Shown piece after piece: positions 6,008 through 12,700 of a DNA stretch of 28,579 nucleotides. This DNA is from a virus. Position numbers and translations under genes: made by a program. The stretch covers positions 1-28,579 of the IMG/VR virus record IMGVR_UViG_3300027800_000043. One strand, given 5' to 3'. Within the stretch, counting starts at the first letter, position 1, and the number at the start of each line of letters is the position of its first letter. The notes below the pieces were generated by a model that made no database searches, was not told where the DNA came from, and worked only from the letters and a program-made list of their open reading frames with translations.

Positions 6008-6591
6008 ACAGAGACGAAACAAAGCTCATATTTGCCGCTATTGCTTCCTGCTTCCCTACCTCGCTTATGCCGCCAATTACCTCCGAGTTGATTAATGCCT
6101 GGACGGCAATATTGGAAGATCTGACATACGAAGAAACACAAGTGGTCGTAATGGCAATGCTTTGTGAGAACCGGAAGTATCCACCTACACCCGGAGAAAT
6201 CCGAGGAAGAATGGCAGACGCCAAGACGAATATCATTCCCGGCGATCAGGCGTATGGCATTGTACGTGAAGCAGTAAGAAAGTTTGGATCCTACCGGAAA
6301 GATGAAGCTGCAGTCTGGCTAGGAAAAGAGATCTGGGACCTTGTAAGCCGCTTCGGATGGGATTACTTCTGTATGATGCCGCTGGATCAGATCAGCACAT
6401 ACCAATCACAGTTTCGAAGAGCCTGGGACGCTGAATCAGAAAGAAAGCTAAACAGAGTAACAATCCCTGTAAAGATTCAGTCTCAGTTAGACAGAATGAG
6501 ACCCAGTACCGTATCACCGGCTCTTCTAGAGCACATAGAGCGTCCATTAATTTCACTCAAGCCGCCTCCGGATCCGCCTCCGGCAGCGTAG
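6004..6591 (+). CDS. Helicase loader (SPP1 G39P-like)
   Basis: The 195-aa product has the pattern of the G39P-type helicase-loader/inhibitor domain in its first 75 residues: an N-terminal ETKLIFAAIASCFP helix, AWTAILEDLTYEETQVVVMAML, then KYPPTPGEIRGRM. G39P of SPP1 brings the DnaB-type helicase to the phage origin. The middle has aromatic helices (FGWDYFCMM) and the end is proline-rich (PPPDPPPAA). It overlaps the preceding gene by ATGA, consistent with the two acting together to put host helicase on the transposition fork. The function is inferred from motif similarity. Confidence 0.7.
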   Translation: MNRDETKLIFAAIASCFPTSLMPPITSELINAWTAILEDLTYEETQVVVMAMLCENRKYPPTPGEIRGRMADAKTNIIPGDQAYGIVREAVRKFGSYRKDEAAVWLGKEIWDLVSRFGWDYFCMMPLDQISTYQSQFRRAWDAESERKLNRVTIPVKIQSQLDRMRPSTVSPALLEHIERPLISLKPPPDPPPAA

Positions 6592-6611
6592 CAGCAAAGA
6601 AAGGAGAAATC

Positions 6612-6884
6612 ATGAACGGATACGAAAAGATCATTCGAACGAAGCTCAAGAAGGGCGTTGAGAAAATGTTCTCTTACCTTGAGAACTCCGGAATACACAT
6701 CGAGTTTATGGAGATCGAAGTACGCTTCAAGGATGGGACTAGAGACATTTATCAACGGTATGACAAAAACGGAGAAATGGCTCCGGACTCCGGTGTTCTC
6801 GAGCTCGAGAACCTTGTCGAAGGAATTATCAAGAGATCAACGCAGGAAAGGAGAAGCCTCAATGAGAACCGAAACAATACTTGA
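6612..6884 (+). CDS. Hypothetical protein (90 aa)
   Basis: It starts after AAAGGAGAA. The sequence is charged: a basic N-terminal helix (KIIRTKLKKGVEKMFSYLE), beta-like strands (IEFMEIEVRFKDGTRDIYQRY), then an acidic helix and a basic tail. No catalytic motif is seen. It overlaps the MazG-like start by 23 bases and sits in the early operon between replication and nucleotide-metabolism genes. Confidence 0.6.
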   Translation: MNGYEKIIRTKLKKGVEKMFSYLENSGIHIEFMEIEVRFKDGTRDIYQRYDKNGEMAPDSGVLELENLVEGIIKRSTQERRSLNENRNNT

Positions 6885-7167
6885 GCTGGTCGCAGATGAG
6901 CGTAAAAGACAGAACGAAAAATGGGGTTATCCTCAGCACAATACATTGCCAGAATGGGGGATCATTTTGGGAGAGGAAGCCGGAGAGGTCACTAAAGAAA
7001 TCAATGAATTGCACTTTCGGCGTAATAACGATCTCGATTTACTTCTCTCCGAACTGATCCAGCTGGCCGCCGTAGCCGTCTCAATGGTAGAGCATTTAAC
7101 GGATTTTCCGGTAGACACAAAAGAACCATTTAACCCTACTCGCATTGGTGTTAGGAGGAAATTATGA
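6862..7167 (+). CDS. MazG-like nucleotide pyrophosphohydrolase
   Basis: The 101-aa product fits the short MazG-like fold: ERKRQNEKWG at the start, then the metal-binding ILGEEAGEVTKEI (acidic residues of an ExxE motif) and SELIQLAAVAVSMVEHL with the second acidic helix. Such enzymes hydrolyse nucleoside triphosphates to monophosphates and pyrophosphate. In phages they may adjust dNTP pools or lower (p)ppGpp signalling. The ATG 6862 is chosen from AAAGGAGA; the longer in-frame extension upstream overlaps the preceding gene. Its stop shares ATGA with the AbrB-like gene. Confidence 0.75.
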   Translation: MRTETILELVADERKRQNEKWGYPQHNTLPEWGIILGEEAGEVTKEINELHFRRNNDLDLLLSELIQLAAVAVSMVEHLTDFPVDTKEPFNPTRIGVRRKL

Positions 7168-7331
7168 AAACGAAAAAGTTAAACAAACGTGGCGGCCTTA
7201 CAATCCCGAAGGATCTCAGAGTCGCTGCCGGACTCTTCCCCTCAAGTGCCGTAGAAATCCGGATTGAGAACGGATCGGCAATCATTACCGCTAAGGAGGT
7301 ACATGCAGATGAACAATCCCTCGTACATTAA
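7164..7331 (+). CDS. AbrB/SpoVT-like small regulator
   Basis: This 55-aa frame starts at ATG 7164 after TTAGGAGGAA, overlapping the MazG-like stop. It shows the swapped-hairpin AbrB pattern: KLNKRGGLTIPKDLR, then a helix and VEIRIENGSAIITAK. Such domains dimerise and bind DNA as transition-state regulators or as antitoxins. No toxin gene is adjacent, so a regulatory role is likelier. Its last 23 bases overlap the next gene, whose ribosome site lies inside it. Confidence 0.7.
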   Translation: MKTKKLNKRGGLTIPKDLRVAAGLFPSSAVEIRIENGSAIITAKEVHADEQSLVH

Positions 7332-8061
7332 CGATAAAGAAGCCATAATCCCGATGGGAGCCATTATCCGTGAACCGGTTTGTATCCGTGAACCTATTAT
7401 TGTTTCAAAGCCTCCGGTGAACCCGGTCGACGAGCTTGCGCAGCTGGAGAAGGAGATCAACGAGCTTACCGTTCGCCGCGATACGATCCAGGCCGAGCTT
7501 CTGAAGAGAGCCGAAAAGGATCTGGCTGCTTCAAAGGTTCGCACGATCCGGTATGCCGGAAGCAACGGTTACTATGCCGTAGCTACTCTGTCCCAGAATG
7601 TCAAGATCGTTCTTGAATCTATGCTCCCGGATATTCTCGGGAAAGCTTTCCCTGACCTGACCTCTTCCAAGACTACGACACAGCTGACTTCGGTTGGTAA
7701 ACGCATCCTGGGAAGCATCTATATGCATGACTTCATCCGTGACGATGTCGACGCAGTTATCGCACAAATTACACCGGATCCTGATAAGCGGTCGCTGCTT
7801 AAGAAAAAGCTGAAGGGCGCAAACCCCAAGACCGATGCGAAATCAATCACGGCCATAACCGGACGCGACGATGAAACAGCGGAGACTTACGCGTTTTTCG
7901 TCAGCGAAGCGATTGTCTGGAGAGACTTCCAGAAGATCATGAAGGCGAACGGCATCACGGATCCGGATAAGCAGCAGGAAATACTGGAGCTGATCGATAC
8001 TGTCATCGCGGTCGAAGAGATACCGAAGATACAGATCGTCAACACTGAAGATCAGGCGTGA
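7309..8061 (+). CDS. Early protein of unknown function (250 aa)
   Basis: An N-terminal region rich in isoleucine and proline leads into a coiled coil (DELAQLEKEINELTVRRDTIQ and on to about residue 75), then a beta segment (RTIRYAGSNGYYAVATLSQNV), then a largely helical C-terminal half. No catalytic motif is visible. By position between AbrB and GemA it matches a slot where Mu-like phages keep variable early genes. The coiled coil followed by a small beta region vaguely recalls Gam or Gp157-type phage proteins, not enough to name it. Start 7309 is chosen for AAGGAGGT 8 bases upstream; ATG 7303 is too close. Confidence 0.65.
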   Translation: MNNPSYINDKEAIIPMGAIIREPVCIREPIIVSKPPVNPVDELAQLEKEINELTVRRDTIQAELLKRAEKDLAASKVRTIRYAGSNGYYAVATLSQNVKIVLESMLPDILGKAFPDLTSSKTTTQLTSVGKRILGSIYMHDFIRDDVDAVIAQITPDPDKRSLLKKKLKGANPKTDAKSITAITGRDDETAETYAFFVSEAIVWRDFQKIMKANGITDPDKQQEILELIDTVIAVEEIPKIQIVNTEDQA

Positions 8062-8069
8062 GGTGGAAT

Positions 8070-8585
8070 ATGGGAACTACATCAATTAGCAAAGCAGACA
8101 TCCGGGCTATTTACGCTTTAGGCTCTGTTCTGGGAATGGTAAGGACAGGGGATCACGACGACGATCTGCATCTGCTTGTATCCGGGACGACCGGAAAGAG
8201 TTCCGTTTCTGAACTTAGTTCTACAGAAGCGCACGATGTGCTTCAGAGGCTGCAGCAATTGATGAAAGGGAACCATATTCCGCCTGCTCCCTCCCGGCGC
8301 AAGACACCAGAGACGGTTCCAGGACGCATCTCATCCGTGCAGAAAGGGCTTGCATGGAGGTTGATTTACAGGCTTCAGGAACTGGATCCGCGTCCTGGTG
8401 TCGCCGTTGGTGATAGATTGTGCGGCGCGATCCGGAAGATCCTTGGAGTTGACGCATCCGTCGAAACCCCTTTCGTATGGGTTACAAACGAACAGGCCAC
8501 TAAGCTGATCGAGCAGCTTAAGAGATATGTACGATCCGCCGAGAAGGCGAAAGGAGAGCACTATGAAAGACGAACTGCTAAGTGA
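8070..8585 (+). CDS. GemA/Mu gp16-like protein (DUF1018 type)
   Basis: The 171-aa product has the GemA layout. An N-terminal helical part (SKADIRAIYALGSVLGM) and a TGTTGKSSVSELSSTEAHDVLQRLQQLM-like segment resemble the Mu gp16 repeat of small helices (part quoted as SELSSTEAHDVLQRL). A C-terminal part around 90-165 has WVTNEQATKLIEQLK. GemA of Mu affects host gene expression and gyrase-related supercoiling; the role here is inferred. A GTG at 8058 overlaps the previous stop, but GAGGTGG favours ATG 8070. It lies immediately before the Mor-like activator and overlaps it by 23 bases, as in Mu. Confidence 0.72.
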   Translation: MGTTSISKADIRAIYALGSVLGMVRTGDHDDDLHLLVSGTTGKSSVSELSSTEAHDVLQRLQQLMKGNHIPPAPSRRKTPETVPGRISSVQKGLAWRLIYRLQELDPRPGVAVGDRLCGAIRKILGVDASVETPFVWVTNEQATKLIEQLKRYVRSAEKAKGEHYERRTAK

Positions 8586-8883
8586 ACTGATGATAGAGGA
8601 CCTGAACGGAGATCAGGCGCAGCTTGCAGCCATCATCGGGATTGACGCCTACAGATCGGTTGTGGCCAACTACGCCGGGACTGTTATCTATATCCCGACA
8701 CAGTCCACTCTTTTGGCATGCTGCAGGGATCGGATGATCAAGGACGATTACGAACGGGGGTTGAGTTATCGTGACATCGCGGTAAAATGGGGATTGACCA
8801 CCGTGTGGATCCGGAAGATAATTCATGGTGAAGAGTCGGGTACATGGCCCGGCCAGCTTTCTATGGATCAGATCGAAAACTAA
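8563..8883 (+). CDS. Mor/C-like middle/late transcription activator
   Basis: The 106-aa product matches the Mu Mor/C family: an N-terminal dimerisation region (LAAIIGIDAYRSVVANYAGTV), the conserved strand IYIPTQSTL, a CRDRMIKDDYERGLSYRDIA linker, and a C-terminal HTH (AVKWGLTTVWIRKIIHG). In Mu, Mor turns on the middle promoter and C the late promoters by binding dyads just upstream of -35. Only one such gene is seen here. AAAGGAGA supports ATG 8563 rather than the upstream in-frame ATG 8527. It is last in the early operon; a strong terminator follows 42 bases later. Confidence 0.87.
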   Translation: MKDELLSELMIEDLNGDQAQLAAIIGIDAYRSVVANYAGTVIYIPTQSTLLACCRDRMIKDDYERGLSYRDIAVKWGLTTVWIRKIIHGEESGTWPGQLSMDQIEN

Positions 8884-8924
8884 TTTTCTAAAGCCCTTTG
8901 TTTTACGCGATACGCAGATTATTG

Positions 8925-8959
8925 ATAAGGTTTGAGCTAATAGCTCAAGCCTTATTTTT
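8925..8959 (+). terminator. Strong terminator of the early operon
   Basis: A 14-base stem, ATAAGGTTTGAGCT (8925-8938) with AGCTCAAGCCTTAT (8942-8955), has only one G-T pair and a 3-base loop. A T run follows. It separates the early genes ending with the Mor-like activator from the packaging genes. Passage beyond it needs a new promoter or antitermination. Confidence 0.85.
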
Positions 8960-8973
8960 ATCTGGAGGTATTC

Positions 8974-9276
8974 ATGATAACCGCTGATTCAATCCTGAAT
9001 AGCATAGCAAACATATGTGTAACGGTAGCGATCGGCGTAATTGCCTTCTTCCTTCGGCGAAGTTTCACCCAGATAGATAATAAGGCTGATGCAAAAGACT
9101 GCGAACAGTGCCAGAAGGACATTCTTGCACTTAGAGCCGATATCACCACGATCAAGCAGGACTATATCACCAAAGAGGACTTCTTTCGTGAGCAGGCAAA
9201 GACCGATAAAAAGCTTGATCGAATCATGGATATCTTATTGGAATTCAAGGGATCCGGGAACGGAATTGCTCGATGA
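8974..9276 (+). CDS. Membrane-anchored coiled-coil protein (Mu gp25-like position)
   Basis: This 100-aa protein has one N-terminal membrane helix (about residues 11-29, NICVTVAIGVIAFFLRR), a CEQC pair near 43-46, then a coiled coil to the end (DILALRADITTIKQDY, TDKKLDRIMDILLEF). Mu-like phages have a similar small anchor-plus-coil protein (DUF2730/gp25 type) ahead of the small terminase gene. A spanin- or holin-accessory role is an alternative. It begins after TGGAGGT and is the first gene beyond the terminator. Its stop shares ATGA with a possible tiny gene. Confidence 0.65.
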   Translation: MITADSILNSIANICVTVAIGVIAFFLRRSFTQIDNKADAKDCEQCQKDILALRADITTIKQDYITKEDFFREQAKTDKKLDRIMDILLEFKGSGNGIAR

Positions 9277-9359
9277 TATTAAACACCGAAAAATGGCCGA
9301 GTACGGCAAAAAATAAATCAAATGTAGAAATCAAGGAGGGCGCCGGGGATGAACACTGA
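9273..9359 (+). CDS. Possible 28-aa ORF coupled by ATGA
   Basis: The stop of the preceding gene overlaps an ATG (ATGA at 9273-9276) opening 28 codons that end at TGA 9357-9359, 11 bases into the next gene. The peptide is lysine-rich with no recognised motif. It may only carry ribosomes across to the next AAGGAGG site. The evidence is position alone. Confidence 0.25.
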   Translation: MILNTEKWPSTAKNKSNVEIKEGAGDEH

Positions 9360-9681
9360 CGATCTGAAGGCGAGAATTCGGGCAGGAAACTTTGTCGACA
9401 ATAATGGCCGGGTGCTGCGGACGATCAATATTCTGCGTACGGGCTACAACAAGCTGAAAAGTATCAAGTACGCGCTGGAAGAAATCAGCGAGTCGGAATT
9501 TCTCGATTCGGTGAACTACCTCCATGAAGAAGGATATATCCACCTCCGGAACTGTGTAACCAAAGATCCGGCTGTAACAGGCCTGGCCGATACGGATTAC
9601 AAGGATCTTGAAGGAAAACTCACAGGAAAAGGAATCAAGCTCCTTGCGGGCGGGATTGACGACAGTTTAATCAAGTCTTAA
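9349..9681 (+). CDS. Winged-helix-like phage protein (Mu gp26-like position)
   Basis: The 110-aa product has the order of a small winged helix: RTINILRTGYNKLKSIKYAL, a recognition-like helix SESEFLDSVNYLHEEGYI, then a wing-like segment and LTGKGIKLLAGGIDD. Mu-like phages carry such a protein directly before the gp27 small terminase. DNA binding in packaging is plausible but not shown. It starts after AAGGAGG with somewhat long spacing. Its stop lies 11 bases before the small terminase start. Confidence 0.65.
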   Translation: MNTDDLKARIRAGNFVDNNGRVLRTINILRTGYNKLKSIKYALEEISESEFLDSVNYLHEEGYIHLRNCVTKDPAVTGLADTDYKDLEGKLTGKGIKLLAGGIDDSLIKS

Positions 9682-9692
9682 GGAGGATCAGG

Positions 9693-10238
9693 ATGGCACG
9701 GCGTAAACACAGTAAGATTGATAAATTGCCCGATACACTTCGGCAGGCTGTTGAACAGATGATGCAGTCGGATTTCACCTATTCGGAGATCTGCGACTAT
9801 ATCAAGCAGTCCGGGCATGATATCTCTATCGGTTCTGTGTTCCGCTATGCGCAGACCCTCAATGCTTCCGTACAGCAGATCCGCATGGCGCAGGAGAACT
9901 TCCGGGTCATCATGGACGAAATAAACAAGTATCCCATGCTTGACACTTCCGAAGGAATCATCCGGCTGCTGTCTCATCACCTCTTGGAGACGATCCAGAA
10001 CACTTCACAGGACCAATGGAATGAAGTGGATCCGGCAACACTAATTAAGCAAGGATCCGCGCTGATCCGCGCTGCTTCTTATAAGACCAATACGGACCTT
10101 AAGAACAAAGATATTCTGGACGCTGGTTACGAACAGGTCAAAACGATGGTTTTCGAAGCAATGTCGAAAGAACGTCCGGATCTCTACCGCGATGTCTCCG
10201 GATTCTTGGCAGCCAAGAGTCAGGAGGTCAAACAGTGA
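9693..10238 (+). CDS. Small terminase-like protein (Mu gp27 / DUF3486 type)
   Basis: The N-terminus, RRKHSKIDKLPDTLRQAVEQM then FTYSEICDYIKQSG and ISIGSVFRYAQTL, is the typical opening of Mu gp27-like proteins: a helix-turn-helix that should recognise the packaging end. The remaining 110 residues are helical, as in small terminase oligomers. It should hand concatenated or transposed DNA to the large terminase at 10961. It starts after AGGAGGATC and overlaps the NusG-like start (GTGA). Confidence 0.8.
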   Translation: MARRKHSKIDKLPDTLRQAVEQMMQSDFTYSEICDYIKQSGHDISIGSVFRYAQTLNASVQQIRMAQENFRVIMDEINKYPMLDTSEGIIRLLSHHLLETIQNTSQDQWNEVDPATLIKQGSALIRAASYKTNTDLKNKDILDAGYEQVKTMVFEAMSKERPDLYRDVSGFLAAKSQEVKQ

Positions 10239-10735
10239 TCTACGTATTACATACGATGTCCGGGAGCGAAAACGAGGTAGTTCGAGATCTCCAGCGATCC
10301 AGATATAACGCGATTGTCCTCCGGGAGAACACGACAATCCGGAGAGGCGGTTCCTGGAAGCAGGAGACTCGATATTTGCTCCCCGGATATGTATTCCTTA
10401 TTCTCCCGAGCAGTATCCTCACCTGGCAGTATTCGGAGATCAAGAGAATCCACGGAATTATTCGATTTCTCGGTACCGGATATCCGGTACCGCTCCCGGA
10501 GGAAGAGGAAGCATGGGTAAGGTGGTTATCCAACGATGGATGCGACCGGCCTATCGAGGAAAGTAAAGTCGAAGTCGGAGAACAGATACGCGTCCTGGGC
10601 GGACCTCTCTATGGCCGGGAAGGACAGATCGTTAAGATCGACTCCCGGAGGCATCGAGTCAAAGTTAAAATCACGACGCTGGGAATCATGCATGAGATAA
10701 GTCTTTCTGCTGAATTGGTCACATCACTTACCTGA
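10235..10735 (+). CDS. NusG paralog, LoaP/RfaH-like antiterminator
   Basis: This 166-aa protein has a NusG N-terminal (NGN) domain: YVLHTMSGSENEVVRDLQR, a beta region with RRGGSWKQETRYLLPGYVFL, and IIRFLGTG near residue 82. A KOW domain follows (VEVGEQIRVLGGPLYGREGQIVKI, about 112-135). The family binds RNA polymerase at the clamp; NusG paralogs such as RfaH and LoaP work on chosen operons. GTG 10235 is set by AGGAGGT at 10221-10227 and overlaps the small terminase stop. It lies directly before a 225-base structured leader and the long late operon with internal terminators, so late-gene antitermination is the natural reading (inference). Confidence 0.85.
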   Translation: MIYVLHTMSGSENEVVRDLQRSRYNAIVLRENTTIRRGGSWKQETRYLLPGYVFLILPSSILTWQYSEIKRIHGIIRFLGTGYPVPLPEEEEAWVRWLSNDGCDRPIEESKVEVGEQIRVLGGPLYGREGQIVKIDSRRHRVKVKITTLGIMHEISLSAELVTSLT

Positions 10736-10771
10736 TTAAATCTGTTGATTCGCTCCAGAATTCATCCGGAA

Positions 10772-10818
10772 AGCTTCGAAAAACGATCCACTGCACATCA
10801 AATGCAGATGGCGAAGCT
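10772..10818 (+). ncRNA. Two-part stem-loop in the late leader
   Basis: An outer stem AGCTTCG (10772-10778) pairs with CGAAGCT (10812-10818). An inner stem CCACTGCA (10788-10795) pairs with TGCAG-A-TGG (10803-10811) around the loop CATCAAA. The 3' strands are contiguous and a 9-base bulge lies on the 5' side. It stands just behind the NusG paralog gene. LoaP-type proteins act with RNA hairpins in leader RNAs, so this is a candidate loading element. The fold was drawn by eye. Confidence 0.5.
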
Positions 10819-10835
10819 ATGCCAAACGACTAGTA

Positions 10836-10870
10836 CCGTTTAACTCCCGTTTAACTCCGTTAAATTGACA
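10836..10870 (+). promoter_or_regulatory. Tandem CCGTTTAACTC repeats before the terminase gene
   Basis: CCGTTTAACTC occurs at 10836-10846 and 10847-10857, followed by the variant CCGTTAAAT, with an 11-base period. A TTGACA follows at 10865-10870. Helically phased repeats next to a -35-like box suggest an activator site, perhaps for the Mor-like protein. No good -10 box is seen 16-18 bases after TTGACA, so the promoter itself is doubtful. The core CCGTTTAA is shared with the left-end repeats near 329-336. Confidence 0.4.
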
Positions 10871-10960
10871 TGTGCCATTGCTAGGAGAACAAACGGGGCT
10901 ACTTGCTTAGATTTGACGAATTTGGGCGTTGTAAGGGCATCAAGCGAAAGGGGAAGCAAA

Positions 10961-12691
10961 ATGAAAAAGCAAAGCATCAAATTGCTTTCTGAGAACCTGA
11001 CTGCTGCCGAACAAAAACTGGCCGAAGAGCAAAGTCACGACAAGGAATACATTCATAAGCTGTTTGAGGAATACGTAAAGCCGGATTTGGATCCTGATAG
11101 ACAATCTCTTTGGAGAGACTATCAGGGCGGCGCGGAACTTACAGGACCCTCCGGACTCAGAAAGAGGCTGGCGGCGATCGATCTTGGATATTTCGCACGA
11201 GCGTATCTGTCACATTACTTCTCCCGGCCTTCTCCTCCATTTCACGTCGAGCTCGATGGAATCTGGCAGGACAACGTCCTTCACAAATTGAATCCGGTTG
11301 TCGAAGCAAAGAGGATCAGCCTGATGGATGGATCACGCTGCGTAACAGCTGCTCCCAGAGGCCACGCCAAATCCACTAACTTCACATTTAAAGACTCTTT
11401 ACACGCTGTTTTATACGAATATAAACACTACATCATTCTTCTCTCTGACAGCCGTGATCAGGCAGTAGGCTTCTTGTCATCGATTGCAGAAGAGCTTGAT
11501 ACGAACGAGACGATCCATGAAGACTTTGGCCGGCTCGCCGGAGGCGTCTGGCGCGAAGATGTGCTTATCACTAAGACCAAGATCAAGGTCGAGGCTATGG
11601 GTGCCGGACAGAAGATCCGAGGACGTAAGCACAAGAATTGGCGTCCGGATCTGATCGTACTTGATGATATTGAGAATGACGAAATGGTTCGAACACAGGA
11701 GCAGCGTAAGAAGCTCTATAACTGGTTCACAAAGGCGGTCTCCAAAGCCGGCGACTCGTATACGGATATCGTCTATATCGGAACCTTACTTCATTACGAC
11801 GCGCTCCTGGCTAAGGTCCTTCAGAACCCTGGTTATAAAGGCAAAATGTACAAGGCTGTTATCCAGTTCTCTGAGTCTTCTCTTTGGGATGACTGGGAAG
11901 TACTGTATACGGACTTAGATAATGCCGATCATGAAGCGACGGCTGAGAAGTTCTTTCTTGAACACAAAGAAACCATGCTCGAAGGAACACAGGTTCTCTG
12001 GCCGGAGAAGAACAGCTATTACAGTCTGATGAAGTCGAGGATCGAAGACGGTGTGGCCGCTTTCAATTCCGAACTCCAGAACGAGCCTATCGATCCGGAA
12101 ACATGCCTCTTTAACGAGGATTGGATCGATTACTACAATCCGTTCGAAGTGGATTTCAAGGACGCAGACTTCACCTTCTGGGGTGCTGTTGATCCGTCCC
12201 TGGGCAAATCAAAGAAGTCGGACTTTAGCGCGATCATAACGATCGCTAAGAGTACGAAGACCGGGTACATGTACGTCGCCGATGCCGACATCGAAAGAAG
12301 GCATCCGGATCAGATCATTGACGACTGCCTAAAGAAGGCAGAATGGATCTTAAAGACATACGGCAAGAAATACAAGGCCTTTGGCTGTGAAACTGTTCAG
12401 TTCCAGTGGTTCTTAAAAGAGCAGCTGGGCAAAGCGTCGGCGGCTCGCGGAATATACCTTCCCCTTGTCGAAATCAACTCGACTGGGAACAAGTTGCTTC
12501 GGATCCAGACGCTGCAGCCTGATATTAAGAACAAATATATCAAGTTTGAGCGAGGCCAAAAGAAGCTTATTCAGCAGTTGAAAGAGTTCCCTATGGGAGA
12601 TCATGATGACGGACCTGATGGTCTCGAAATGGCAAAGAGTCTTGCGACCACCCGAAGAGGTGGCCGCTTCGTAATGGTAAAGAACATGTGA
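10961..12691 (+). CDS. Terminase large subunit
   Basis: This 576-aa motor packages DNA. Walker A is the phage-type RGHAKST (133-139, Lys137). Walker B is LIVLDDIEND (231-240, Asp235/236). A coupling-type IGTLLHYDALL follows. The RNase H-like nuclease begins at GAVDPSLGKSKKSDFSAI with Asp411, and later conserved segments are FGCETVQFQWFL and HDDGPDGLEMA near the end. Mu-like phages cut at host DNA beyond the phage ends (headful). ATG 10961 follows AAAGGGGA; the upstream in-frame extension to 10865 is TTG-initiated and has no site. It is the first gene behind the structured leader. Confidence 0.9.
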   Translation: MKKQSIKLLSENLTAAEQKLAEEQSHDKEYIHKLFEEYVKPDLDPDRQSLWRDYQGGAELTGPSGLRKRLAAIDLGYFARAYLSHYFSRPSPPFHVELDGIWQDNVLHKLNPVVEAKRISLMDGSRCVTAAPRGHAKSTNFTFKDSLHAVLYEYKHYIILLSDSRDQAVGFLSSIAEELDTNETIHEDFGRLAGGVWREDVLITKTKIKVEAMGAGQKIRGRKHKNWRPDLIVLDDIENDEMVRTQEQRKKLYNWFTKAVSKAGDSYTDIVYIGTLLHYDALLAKVLQNPGYKGKMYKAVIQFSESSLWDDWEVLYTDLDNADHEATAEKFFLEHKETMLEGTQVLWPEKNSYYSLMKSRIEDGVAAFNSELQNEPIDPETCLFNEDWIDYYNPFEVDFKDADFTFWGAVDPSLGKSKKSDFSAIITIAKSTKTGYMYVADADIERRHPDQIIDDCLKKAEWILKTYGKKYKAFGCETVQFQWFLKEQLGKASAARGIYLPLVEINSTGNKLLRIQTLQPDIKNKYIKFERGQKKLIQQLKEFPMGDHDDGPDGLEMAKSLATTRRGGRFVMVKNM

Positions 12692-12700
12692 GGTGATCTG

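Noticed and set aside
7164-7331. AbrB-like protein as antitoxin of a toxin-antitoxin pair
   Set aside because: Neighbours are a MazG-like enzyme and a 250-aa coiled-coil protein; neither has toxin motifs (no PIN, MazF or Fic pattern).
10865-10893. Sigma-70 promoter starting at TTGACA 10865
   Set aside because: No -10 box at 16-18 bases: the bases there read aacaaa. Kept only as part of a possible activator-dependent region.
10865-10960. N-terminal extension of the large terminase by 32 codons
   Set aside because: It would start at TTG without a ribosome site and covers the leader repeats. ATG 10961 has AAAGGGGA at good spacing.
10736-10960. Self-splicing intron or tRNA in the leader
   Set aside because: No conserved group I or II core, no tRNA cloverleaf and no TTC-type T loop could be found; the terminase frame starts cleanly after it.
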